From assembly GCA_029891385.1 (NCBI GenBank), contig CM057233.1:11411460-11475459 (forward strand): a stretch of 64,000 nucleotides of DNA. Reading direction: 5' to 3'. Below are positions 23,506 through 35,640 of this stretch, piece by piece. The notes beneath the pieces are model-generated. The model was not told the DNA's origin. It did not search any database and saw only the letters and a program-made list of their open reading frames with translations. Position 1 is the first letter of the stretch, and every line of letters begins with the position of its first letter. This DNA is from Erythroxylum novogranatense (lineage: Eukaryota; Streptophyta; Magnoliopsida; Malpighiales; Erythroxylaceae). The position numbers and the translations under genes were made by a program.

Positions 23506-25234
23506 AATTTGTGGCATTTATATAAATCAATCATTCATATAATAACCATGTATCTTGTGTGCAGTCTCCTTCATTCGTCGATCTTCTACTCGTTGGGTTA
23601 TCATAAACACAATAATTAAAACAGACCATCTCTAATGGTACCTACGCAGAGATCATAGAATCTAACCGAATCAAACTCTTTGATCCAGAAATAGCTAAAA
23701 CAAAGACGAGATTGCTAGCTCTTATCTTTGTTCTATGGAGAGCAACGAGAGAGGAGAGGAAGAAGATGATAACATAATATGAGAATCGTTAAGAATAAGG
23801 CTTGAGAAAAAAATGTTTCTAAAACATGTTAAAACCTTTTTATCTCACGATCATCATCCCTCCTTTCTTTCATTTTTTGTCTTTTAGTGATTTTGTCATT
23901 TTACCATTTAAAGACATTAAATGTAACTTATGAAAGAAGCCCCTCTTTCTCATCTTACACGTTATTCATACCTTTTTATATATATATATAAATGTTGAAG
24001 TTGTCCAATCATACTAGAGTTGATCTTACCAAGTCCCGGGTGTGGAAAAACACAAGAGACCTGTTTCAGCAATATCAATATCGTGATCTTATCAAGACAT
24101 ATCCCGATCTCATCGAGATCCATTTGGTTCTATTTCTCTCCATATAATAGATCTCTATCCAAAACCATTTTATGAATCCTCTGAGTCACTTTAATGCGTG
24201 TGACTCATTAGATTCCCAGTTATGTTGGTCACTTAGATTAACACTTAATCCAAGCAAGTCATGAGCGGCATCTAGCAGCATTTCATGACCCCCAATTGAT
24301 CGAAAAGTAAGTGGTTTGACGGATGAACTCGTACTCATCATGAACCATCTCACGAACCGTCCCATAGACAATTGATGTCCAATTCATCCTTTCACCATAC
24401 TATACCCCACTTGGTTATGAGCATGGGCAAAGTGTCAACTCTCATTAGACAGAGTACGTCAAAACTAGTCTAAGTGATATTAGTTCTCATCCTGGGACTC
24501 ATTACTTTATATGTTAATAAAGACATTCTTCATGACATATGTACTCCGACCAGAGATTTTCAAGTAATGACCTTATCAAGAGCCCGTGGGTATCATCTTC
24601 TACTATCTCAGAAGTGGTAAATCCTTTATTGGCTACTCAGTTACTTTCGAATACCTCAAGTTATACCCAATAACCACCTTATAAGTGAACTCTATAAGGT
24701 AAAAAGGAATGAAGTCAAAGCACAAAGTCAGTATCCAAGATATCCTTAAGTACCTCAAGTCTAAGGATACTTGCACCATTGCTATGATGAGATTATCACT
24801 GACTTTAGAATAGGACATCCATATGATGATTTCATGGTAGGTCATCCAATGTACTTACTACCTCTAGTAAGCATTCACATGTTAACTCTAAACACTTCAT
24901 GTTTAACTGCTTGATCAAATCAAGGAGTTTGACATGTGCTAGTCTATCCGGATTAATAATGTCTAATCTCAGTAATCCTATGACTAGGGATGATTTAGAT
25001 ACTAACATAATTGCACATGATAAGAATCTCAGTAGTATGATCACTTTATGATTTCCTTTATGCTATGTCATATATCATGGACTTCATTAATTTTCTTTTA
25101 GATCAATATCAATTCATAAATAATGAACACCAAATTAATAAAATATGCCTTTCTTTATTATTGAAAATAAAGTATGTACATAACTTTGTACAAAATGCGC
25201 TAAAGACAATTACCTATAGGACAATACTCTAACA
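23320..25234 (-). mobile_element. 3' LTR of copia element (1.9 kb)
   Basis: On the plus strand it starts TGTAAGAAAATCCCAGTG and ends ATACTCTAACA, which is TGTTAGAGTATTGTCC to CTTACA in element sense. The first ~750 bases match 31035-31773, which fixes its extent on that side. A purine-rich tract follows at 25235. It contains a (TA)n run at 23469-23503. The short frames inside it (for example 24186-25044) have no recognisable product. Confidence 0.75.
23469..23503. repeat. (TA)n microsatellite
   Basis: A pure TA run inside the copia LTR. A shorter run occurs at the matching place in the other LTR (31193-31211). Confidence 0.9.
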
Positions 25235-26720
25235 AAACTCCCACTTAACCTTAAGCTAATCACCATAGTATCTAATACCATAGGTGAGTACATGAGAATC
25301 AAAGCTATTATGTGACAATGGCTTCGTCAACGGATCAACAATATTATGCTTAGTGGGAATTCTCTCTATCTGTACCTCACCTCGATAAATCTCCCTAATT
25401 AGATGATATTTACGGAGTATGTGCTTGGATAATTTATGAGACCTTGATTCCTTCGCCTGTGCAATAGCCTTATTATTGTCGCAATACAACTATATAGGCT
25501 TCTCACAACTAGGAACCACACTAAGTTCAGTAATGAACTTCTTGATCCAAACCGCTTCCTTTGTTGCATCTGAAGCGGCAATGTACTCTACTTCAGTTGT
25601 TAAATCGACAGATCTCTCTTGTTTGGATCTCTTCCAACTGACTGCCCCACCGTTCAATGTGAATATATAACTTGATTGGGATTTGGAATCATCCTTAGCA
25701 TATTGAAAAATATGCCCACTCACTTTTATATTTCCATCTCCATATATCAAGAAAACATCTTTAGTCCTTCGCAAGTACTTGAGGATATTTTTAACAGCCA
25801 CCCAGTGACCCTCACCAAGATCCGATTGGTATCTGCTCATAACACTTAGAGCATATGCTACAATGGGTCTCATATATAGCATAGCATACATGATAGATCC
25901 TACTGTAGATGCATACGGGATCATATTCATACACGTCCTCTCATCTTGTGTCTTAGGACACATAGATTTCGAGAGTGTTATCCTATGAGTCATGGGAAGA
26001 TACCTTCTATTGGACTGCACCATGCTAAACCTCTTTAATATCTTGTCTATGTTGTTGATTATGAAAGACCAAGCAGCCTTTTCGATTTATCTCTATAGAT
26101 CTTTATCTCGAGGATATAAGTTGCTTCACTGAGATCTTTCATAGAAAATTGTTTGGATAACTAAATCTTCATGGATTGTAGCACAGAGACATCATTTCCT
26201 AGTAATAATATGTCTTCTACATATAGTACAAGGAATACGATTGCACTCCCATTGACCTTCTTATGCATTCAGGGTTCATACGAATTTTGTGAGAAACCAA
26301 TCTCTTTGATTATCTCATCTAAACGGATATTCCAAATCTTGGATACTTATTTCTATCCATAGATGAATTTCTGAAGTTTACACGCCTTTTCGCCATCATA
26401 GGAGATGAATCCCTCTGGTTGTATCATATACACATCCTCAGCCAAATTTTCATTTAGGAAAATTGTTTTCATATCCATTTTCCATATCTCATAATCATAA
26501 TGAACGACAATGGCTAGGAGTATCCTCATGGATTTAAGATATTACTACTAGGCTAAAGGTCTCGTCGTAGCAATTCCTTGTCTTTGACGAAAACCTTTGA
26601 TCACAAGCCTTGCTTTATAGGTAATCACTTTACCATCCATGTTAGTTTTCTTTTTGAAAACCCATTTACACTCTATGGGTTTTATTCCTTTGGGTACCTC
26701 AACCAAAGTCTATAATTGGT
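25235..26720 (-). pseudogene. copia pol 3' part: RT and RNase H
   Basis: In element sense, reverse-transcriptase codons lie at about 26720-26030, with a KKTNMDGKVI-type start and a degraded YVDDI region near 26230. RNase H runs through 26023-25256, with MSRYQSDLGEGHWVAVKNIL, TEVEYIAASDATKEAVW and the terminal CDNNKAIAQAKE, RSHKLSKHILRKYH and IVDPLTKPL blocks. These are the copia order and the canonical end of copia pol. A frameshift separates 25490 from 25489. A tract reading AAGTGGGAGTTT on the minus strand (25235-25246) is the polypurine tract before the LTR. Confidence 0.85.
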
Positions 26721-27079
26721 TTTCTACATGGAATTTTCTACATGGAATCCATTTCTGCTTTCATGGCGCTGAGTCATTTCTCAGACTTTGAACTCTTCAG
26801 AACCTTTTTATAGGTAGTAGGCTCATTATTTTTTAATGAACAATACGTAATTATGTTAAATCACAAGAAATCCATATCTCTCAGGAATAGAGCGTAAGCT
26901 ATGTGACCTATGAACTTCTTGTGTTGAAGAAGGTTGAATTATTACTTCATCTGTATGAATCATAGTCTCAGGTTCAAGCAGTTGATTCGCATCTGTTCGA
27001 GCATCTTGAACTTTTTCAAGTTCAATCTTGCTCTCACTGTCTTCTATTAAAAGAAAATTTTTTTCTAAAAAGACAGCAT

Positions 27080-28270
27080 GCTTTGAAACAAATACTTTTT
27101 GTTCCTCAGTAAGGTAAAATTAATATCCCATTGTTTCTTTAGGATATCCTACAAACAAACACTTGTCAGACTTCGCATAAAGTTTATCTGACTATATCCA
27201 CTTCATATATGCCAGACAATCCCAAACTTTCAAATGAGAAAGATAGGGATTTTTGTTAGTCCACATCTTATATGGAGTAACATGAACTATCTTTGATGGA
27301 ACTCTGTTTAACAAATAAATAGTTGTCTTGAGTACATACCTCCCAAAAGGATTTTGATAAATTTACAAAGCCCATCATAGATCGTACCATGTCCAAAAAG
27401 GTTCAGTTTCTCCTTTCGGCCACACCATTATGCTGTGGTGTGTAAGGTGGAGTCCATCGAGATAAAATTTTATTATCTCTGAGATAATCTAAAAATTCTT
27501 GGTTTAAGTATTCCCAACCTCAACTGGATAGTAATGTCTTGATAACTTTCCCAAGTTGGTTTTCTACTTCATTTCTGAATTGTTTGAACATTTCAAATGC
27601 ATCAGATTTGTATCTCATCAGATATAGATACCCATATTAAGAATAATCATAGATGAAAGTAAAGAAATAAAGAAAACCACTTCTAGCATGGATGGACATC
27701 GAAGTATATACATCTGAATGTATTAGGTCTAATACCCCAATCGCTCGTTCACCCTTTCCCTTAAATGGTAACTTAGTCATCTTGCGTAATAAACAAGATT
27801 CACATATTTCATATGATTTATAATCAAATGACCCTAAACTACCACTCTTGTGGAGCTTAGCTATGCATCTCTCATTTATATGGCTAAGGCGACAATGCCA
27901 TAAATAAGTTGATTTTAAATTATCTCGTTTATGTCTATTGGTGTCATTGACATTCATAATTGGATGCAACATATCTAATATGTAAATTCCATTGCATAAT
28001 ATACTAGTACCATAAAGCATTCCATTCAAACTAATATAACAACCATTGCTATTGAAATTCAAATGGAAACCAGCTTTAATTAAACAAGAAACAGACAATA
28101 TGTTCTTTATTAAATTAGGTACAAAATAACAATCATCCAGTTTAATTACAAGCCTACTAAGGAGAGACAAAAAATACGTTCCTACTGCTAATGCAGCAAC
28201 TCTTGCTTCATTGCCCACATACAAGTCCAGTTCTTCCTTCATAAGCTGGCCACTGTTTTTGAGGCCCTAC
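27080..28270 (-). pseudogene. copia pol: GAG-pre-integrase and integrase
   Basis: From 28242 the minus strand is open for 201 codons: the pre-integrase block (YLWHCRLSHINERCIAKLHK), the zinc-binding CESCLLRKMTKLPF, and the start of the integrase core (VLDLIHSDVYTSMSI). The rest of the core and the C-terminal domain run to about 27080 in broken frames. Integrase inserts the element cDNA. A decayed protease (VLDTSCGSHICND, with Cys replacing the Gly expected after the active-site D-[ST]-G) lies just upstream near 28300. Confidence 0.85.
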
Positions 28271-29156
28271 TTGTCGTTACATATGTGTGACCCACAACTA
28301 GTATCTAATACCCATATGTTATGATCAGAAATAGTATTAACCTCAATGACAAACATACCTGAAAGTGGTGGAGCATCTAACGCCTGCTTCTTTTTTAAGG
28401 ACTCCAGATAGACTTTACAGTTTCGCTTCTAGTGGCCAATCTTACCATAAGTGAAGCAAGTTTCTTTCGGCACAGTTTCTTTGAGTTTCTTTTTTGCTGT
28501 ACTTCCTTTAGGTTTCTTAACCCTTTTCTTCTTTAGGTTCTTTTTCTTGAAACAAAAGAAGAGTCCACCACTAGCACTAGCTTGCTATCCTTCTTGATAG
28601 CTTGCTTTGCTATCTTGAGTAGATTGATCAACTTAGGGATTATCGTGGAGATTTTATTCATCCGATAGTTTAAGACAAACTGTGAATAACTATCAAACAA
28701 TCCAACCAAAATTAAGTCAATACTTAATTCATAATCCATAACAAAACCCAAAATGTCCAACCTCTCAATATAACCATTCATCTCCAGTCCATATTGCACT
28801 GCAAATATCCCCAAAGTCATCTTAGTCATGAAGAGCAGCCTCGAGGTTTCGAACCTCTCAAACCGAGATTGCTCATCAAAAAACTCTTTAAAATAAAACA
28901 CTATGGTATTAGCATCCATAGAATCATACTGCTTCTACAACTTTGGTGACATAGAGGCTAGCATAATACAGGTAGCCAAGTCACTAACTTTAAGAAGCTT
29001 ACGATATGCTTTCTGATCCTCATCAGAAGCATCAATAACAGGTGGATCAGGAAGTGGAACGTCTAGGTCATAGCCTAGCTCCTCAGATCTAAGAAAAATT
29101 CTCAAATTTCTCAGCCAATCAAGAAAATTGGGTCTAGTTAAATTTATTAGAATCCA
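28271..29156 (-). pseudogene. copia gag with zinc knuckle and protease start
   Basis: Starting at an ATG at 29156, the minus strand reads a copia gag: NFLDWLRNLRIFLRSEELGY, then LATCIMLASMSPKLQKQY, then the open 128-codon piece 28919-28533. A zinc-knuckle remnant (IGKIGHQKRNC, first Cys partly lost) lies near 28440, and the protease start near 28300. Stops near 28925 and 29140 disrupt it. The start was chosen because it is the first Met before the conserved WL-LRIFL block. Confidence 0.75.
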
Positions 29157-31020
29157 TAAGTGAGTGTAAATTCACACTGGTAGACACCTTCAATTAACCT
29201 AAATTTGAAGAGAGAAAGAATGCTAGAATATAAATACATGCATGATTATAAGGACTTGCATGATATGCATATGGCTCCCATTAGTTTCAAAGAATCCATA
29301 TCCCTCACTACGAATCCAAGAAAAATTATGACAAAGTGTCCTAGTGGGTCGATATCCGACATTACTAAGAATGATCTTGGGTTTACCTAACAAGCTACCT
29401 TAGGTCAATTGGTGGGTATCATTCATATCTATTGCATCATAGATGCAACTATCGTTTAGTGCTATCAACTTGTGATGTATGCACACACATTCAACTCTTG
29501 ATGCACGTACATCTAATTAACGCTACCCAATTGCACCTCTGTCTACGTTGACCTTGAGTTTACTCAATGGTTCGAACGTATCTGTATAAAGTGAGTTTGG
29601 GTTTACCCAACAACCTTAACTCTAAAAGAATTATGGTTCTCCCCATAGTAATGGAAAGCATTAGTTTTCATATTATTTGTGAGGGATTTCATACTTTGAT
29701 CTCACTTAAGTTGCAGGATTATAGTCACAATGACTATATGGAATGATTTAGGATGTTTCATCAATCACATTGAATATATGTCCATAATCACCCATCATCC
29801 ACCTAACCAACCCTAGCAAGCATTCTTTAATGAAATTATCTCACAAGTTTTTCCTACATAGGTTGTGAAGTGTTATGGATCTAAAGATTTGATGTCAATT
29901 CAACTCTTGAACCGAATTGCTTTCTAATGTTGACATCGGCTAATTTCTCAATCTGTATGTTTTCAATTCCAATTCAAAATACCAATATATCAAGTGTAAT
30001 ACCTTCTACTTTGATTTACCAATTAAACATTTTAATTGTATCATGCTTGCCATATCTAGTCATACTAGACATGAAATACTCGAAATAGATTAATACAATA
30101 TTCTTCTCGTAGATTTCCAAATAATTGGGGAACATCAAACTATCACCCCAAGTATCTCTAAGTAGTCCCCACTTCATCAAGACTACTTCAACACTTGTCA
30201 CATAAATTGTGACGGTCAAAACAATCAAGACAACTGAATATACCAACAAGACGCTAATATGACATATTTGACATCCGAAAATTTTTGAAAACCCAATTTC
30301 AAAAAAATCAACTTTACATGCATTAATCATCAATGTAAGATATTGGTGATCACAAAAAATGATCCAAGGCATCAAAACCAAAAAACACATGATCAACATT
30401 TCAAACAAACCAGGTCCAACAGTTTTCTCAAAACTTTCCAGCTCTATCTTTTGCACAAACAATCATTGATACAATTTCAATAAATACTAAAAAAATTACA
30501 GAGACTATAACATGTTCACAGAATATTCCATGAATTTTTTCAGAATTTATTTCCAAGAAAAACTTAACCAACCTCAGCAACTAAGCCAATCCAGAATCTA
30601 TGTTCCTCAAATCAGACATTCCCAATAGCACACAAGAAATTATAAAATAAATATTAAATCACCTAGAAAAAAAATTTTCATCTTAAAAGACATTTATAAA
30701 CATCTTATAAGCATGTTGGTGAAAGAAAAATGTCAAAAAACAACTTTCTATAATTTATTCTCGAATTTACAAGCATGTCTGTTCATGTAATGTGCATAAA
30801 CACAACAACCAAAACAATAGGGAATTAATTAGCAACAACTTACCAAATCACATTGATAAATTTTTTCATTTTACATACATATTCAAGAACATCTCATGAG
30901 CAAATCTGGGGAAAAATTACAAAAATAATATCTCTATAATGATTTTGAATTCAACACAATCAGAATGCACAACAATCACAACCAATCGGCAACATCACAC
31001 ATGTTATGGTTTCTAGTTGT
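29157..31020 (-). other. Long non-coding leader of copia element
   Basis: About 1.9 kb lies between the primer site and gag. One open frame of 148 codons (30462-30016, minus) is rich in hydrophobic residues but has no recognisable family and no supporting context. I treat it as chance. No second gag or envelope-like gene is visible. Confidence 0.55.
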
Positions 31021-31034
31021 AGCTCTGATACTAC
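31021..31034 (-). promoter_or_regulatory. Primer-binding site of copia element
   Basis: The minus strand reads GTAGTATCAGAGCT next to the 5' LTR, a close match to the tRNA-Met site TGGTATCAGAGCT. Confidence 0.75.
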
Positions 31035-31773
31035 TATAGGAAAAATCCCAGTGCGTGCATCATATACGTGCAATGCGGAAAGCAAAAAAAATTTTTTCTA
31101 GGACTTTCTCGAAGTCCAAGATCTATGTGTCTATACAAAGAAGTACTATAAAACCTAATTAAATGTTCCTGATTCACATACATGTTTATAACATATATAT
31201 ATATATATATAGAAATTCATGACATTTACGTAAATCAATCATTCATATAATAACCATGTACCTTATGTGAAATCTCCTTCGTTCTTCGATCTTCTACTCC
31301 TCTGGTTGTCGCAAACCACAATGACCAAATCATCCCTAACAGTATCGACGCAGAGATCGAAGAATCTAACCGAATCAAACTCTTTGATCAGGAAGTAGCT
31401 AAATTAAAGAAGAGAGTGCTAGCTCTTACCTTTGTTATATGGAGAGCAACGTGAGAGGAGAGGAAGAAGATGATAGCATGGTGTGAGAATCGTGAAGAAG
31501 AAGGCTTGAGAAAAAAATGTTTTTAAAACATGTAAAAACCTTTTTATCTCACGATTATCATCCTTCCTTTCTAACTTTCATTTTTTTTGTCTTTTAGTGA
31601 TTTTGTCCTTTTACCATTTAAAGACATTAAAGGTAACTTATGAAAGAAGCCTCTCTTCTTCATCTTACACGTTATTCATACCTTTTATCTATATATATGT
31701 TGAAGTGGTCTAGTCATACTAAAGTCAGCCCTATCGAGTTCCGAGTATGGAAAAACATCATGACCTGTTTCAG
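31035..31773 (-). mobile_element. 5' LTR of copia element, truncated
   Basis: This aligns with the first ~750 bases (plus-strand order) of the 1.9 kb LTR at 23320-25234, then stops abruptly after CCTGTTTCAGCA, where gypsy RNase H codons begin. About 1.16 kb of LTR is missing, so the joint reflects a deletion or an illegitimate recombination rather than a clean insertion. Confidence 0.8.
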
Positions 31774-31825
31774 CACAAAAGTTTGAAGTATCTGTTGAGC
31801 CAGAAGGAGTTAAATATGAGACAGA
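31774..31825 (+). pseudogene. Ty3/gypsy RNase H fragment upstream of solo LTR
   Basis: The plus strand encodes HKSLKYLLSQKELNMRQ, the block that precedes [12 protein letters not shown] in Tekay-type RNase H. The rest continues in frame at 35641 after removal of the solo LTR and one target-duplication copy. Confidence 0.9.
31821..31825. repeat. Target-site duplication ACAGA, left copy
   Basis: ACAGA precedes the solo LTR and is repeated perfectly at 35641-35645 after it. Confidence 0.9.
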
Positions 31826-34800
31826 TGTAGCACCCCCTTACCATAGAATATGTACCGGGACGCCTGTAGGTCATTCCGATACACACCCGATGATAAGAGT
31901 GCGCTACGAACAAACTAACACTCCACATGGCATCCAAGTATCATAAAGCATTAACATGAAGTTTACTAAGTTTTGGAACCATAAAATTTTCATTTCATAA
32001 CCTCAAGCAATAAATTATACAACTGATAGTTTCTGTACATGTCTTCAAAAGAAAATCAAACAAAAAGCTAGCTAGGTCATCCCTCTAAAAAGTGCCAGCT
32101 GACCAACCTGTGTGCCATAACTTTTCTTGCCAACTCAATCTACACGGCAGGAAAAGTCTCTTCGGAGCTATGAGTCTACTATCTCGGTCCTGAAAAATAA
32201 TTTGCAATTTTGGGTGAGTTTGCGAACTCAGTGAGGAACCATCATCGATGGTTCACCCAATTCATGCATATACACAGTATAACACAGATTCACATAGTTA
32301 TATCATTAAAACACATTCAGAAGTACCACATGATTATCACGATATCAGTCAAAAGAAACCAATTCAAATGCACATGAAATACGTATGTGACGCTTTTCCA
32401 ATTTATTACGTTGTTGTGACTGAGCGCCTGAAACTGTCCCTTAAAGGGCGCATTAATCGGTGAGTCATAGGCTCTAAATCACTGTGGACTCAAGGCCCAA
32501 TCACGTTGAGCTTAAAACTCTCGTTGGCTGCTCTGGTCACAACTGCCCATTTACTGATCATGTAATTATGTATGAATGCACATGTCCAAATAGCCAAATC
32601 TACACCATAACCGATTCCCATTTAACATATTCACATATGTCAATCCCAAGTAATCACATGAAAATCAATTATAGCACTTCGATATCTCATTCCAAATATT
32701 TCAGACACCCATGGTCTGAAATCAATCAAAATCAAATACACATATTCCCATCCATTATCTCCACAGTTGTATAAGTGCGAAATATAACCAAATAATAATT
32801 GAGGAACTATCTAGGTTACTCACCTAATAACTTTCGAGCTAATGCCGGGAAGTCTCTGCCACGTCCGTGGATCTACGGTCCAACTGAGCCTCTATAGCAA
32901 TTAAAATAGGTAAACATTACTAACTGTATAGTTAGAATGACCAAATAATGCACATGGAATAATTAAAACGTGTATAATGCATGTTCATGAATTCCCGGCC
33001 CTAATCTCATTTTTTTTCCCTCAGAAAAATCCGTCTAAAAATTAGAAAATTATTGGCGCTGACGGCGCGCAATTCGGACCTCTATAGGTCCCCAATTAAA
33101 TAAAACAGTGATTACCGACCAATTATCCGGGGCCACGTCAATTTCCCGTCCTAAAATTTCCAAATTCTCACAAAATAAAATTAAATATGTTACAAATCCG
33201 ATGCCTCAAGAAACAGGTCAATCGGACTTCGGACGGAAAAGAAATTGACAAAAGAAACCAAAACTCAACAATTAATATCTAAATATATATATAACCCTTA
33301 TTTCCCCCTTTATTTTCTAAGTTCCAACCAAACTTCCAACACCCATAACTCTTTCTACACATTTCTGAAAAATGCAAACTATACCTTGTTGGAAAGATAA
33401 TGAAACCCTTTACAAGTTTCATGAAGACCATAAAAATTAATTCCAAACCTAAGGGTGTCAAAAATCCCATCAAAACTACTGCCTACTCAAAACCCATCAA
33501 CACTGGACAGTACCTTGCAAATTCAAAAACTCACTGATTATTCAGCCAAAACTTACCACATAAATATGCTCAATCCGTTCACAATGTCCTCTACAACTTT
33601 CATGAACAACCCAAAATCAAATTCCATTGCTAAACAAGTCAATTAATTCACTCAATGTTGCTGTTCCTGAAATCATTCAATTTGAGCAGTACACTTATAA
33701 CAAGCATAACTCCCTATACACAAGTCAGAAAAATCCAAACTTTATATTCCTGAAAAGATAACTCCTCAAACTTCAAGTTTCATGAAGAACTCAATCTCCA
33801 ATTCGATTTCTAACAATTTCAAATCTGTTATTCAAGTTACTGACCTAATCAGCACTTAACATCACAATGTAAGTTCAGCTTTTGAAATTCCATATCTCCC
33901 ACATCTGATTTCCAAAAATTACATGCCATACACCAATTTCAAGATCAATGTGTCATCTAAAACTATTAAGTAGACTCCTAAAACCAGTTCAGTTCACAAA
34001 AATTACTAAAATTACTCCAAAACAAAATGTACACCAAATTTGCTAATCCAGCTAGGTTTCACTCAATACATAACAACAGTCAATAGTTATCAGGCCATAA
34101 CTCCTAATATACAACTCGAAAAATAGCAAGATCAGTGGAAATGGAAAGCTAACTCAATATGCTAAAACTTTCATGAAGACTCTTTTCCCAAATTCCATAT
34201 CAATTAATTTATAAAAATCAGCAAAATAATCAGGTCATAGTGTCAGTTACTGTTCACAGGCAATAAAACAGTAACTTTCCATGCAAATTTTCGACCTTCT
34301 AACATTACAATTTAACAACACCTATTTCACACTAAATTGAAGCCAACATCCTAAAGTTTAATTGGGCACAAACTTCACCTCATTTTCACACCTACACAAT
34401 AAGTTATGATCAAAACATTCCAATAGGTCAAACACCAATTTTCCAGATTTCAACATTACCCTAACTCCTATCACTTCCAACATCAATTACACATCACTAA
34501 GTATCCATTTCTACCACTAATTCAACCACAAATTCATCACAACATACACTTCTATAATGACACAAAAATTAGCAGCACCTACACAAATGATCTTCCTAAG
34601 TTTTCCATCCATCTAACCTTACAAACTCAATCCAAAACCAAGCTAAAATCAATAGAAAGTATAGTCATTCATTCATCCATAACCAAGTATACATTTAAAC
34701 CCATTCAACCCTACTACTAGGATGATCAACTACATGTCTAATTACTCTCCATGAATGCCTCTAACTACCAAAAGCATAAGAACAAACACAATTCTTACCT

Positions 34801-35640
34801 TAACTAAGTTATAAGCTCTCAAATTCTTCAATCTTTTTCCAAGTCTCTACCTTCCTCCCTACCCCACACAATCATCCACTCACACACACAACACTCACCA
34901 TCACAAGGCCTAAGCTTGGATACATGATAAGGAGGCACTTAAGGTAGAAGAGAAGAGTAGCAACTTAAGGGAAAGAGGAAACCAACAAGGAAGAAGGAAG
35001 GAGGGAAGGAAAAGAACACCAAGGAAGGATGAAACAAAGCTACGGATGAGAGAAGTTGCTAAGCTTTCAAAGTGATTTTAACCCTTTCCAAGGAGAAGGT
35101 CGTAGATGAAGACTAATATAAGACAAAATTAATAAATGAGAAGACACTTGGCTATTTAAATGGGAAAAAGACAAAATCTAATTTAACATTAATTAATACC
35201 TTTTTAATCCTAATACAAATTAATCAATGCTAAAGGCTCTTAAAAAAATTCCTAAAATCATTTATCCAATAATCTCATGCCATTAGGCAATCCTGTTCAG
35301 TACAAAACAGTTCACTCATCGATCATCACCGAATTTTCCTATTCCGCACGAACCCGAAAAATTCCAGAAAAATTCTCATAAATCCCTAAAAATGGAAAAC
35401 AATTTATGACGCACTCAGAATAATTTTTCAAATACCCTTATCCCCATAAATTTCACAAAAGATCTAAATTTGAAACCTAAGCCGGAAAATGTCATGAATG
35501 CATGTATACTATGTGCATGTGCAACCAATCATTAATCATGGAGGCTATATGTTGTATGTGCATGCCGATATATAATTCAATATTCCTAACCTGTCCCAAT
35601 TTACCAAAATACCCTTTCCTATAGGAGATGGGATGTTACA
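31826..35640 (-). mobile_element. Solo LTR of Tekay-type gypsy (3.8 kb)
   Basis: This runs from TGTAGCACCCCC to GGGATGTTACA, the same ends as the 12 kb element's LTRs, and is colinear with them though more diverged. It has no internal region, and perfect 5-bp ACAGA duplications flank it. That is the signature of LTR-LTR recombination removing the body of an element. It carries the same series of ~185 bp degenerate repeats (CAACTTTCATGAA near 33592, 33776 and 34166). Confidence 0.95.

Noticed and set aside
30016..30462. 148-codon hydrophobic frame in the copia leader
   Set aside because: No family, no start context, and no sign of an envelope-like gene. AT-rich DNA readily gives Phe/Ile/Leu-rich chance frames.
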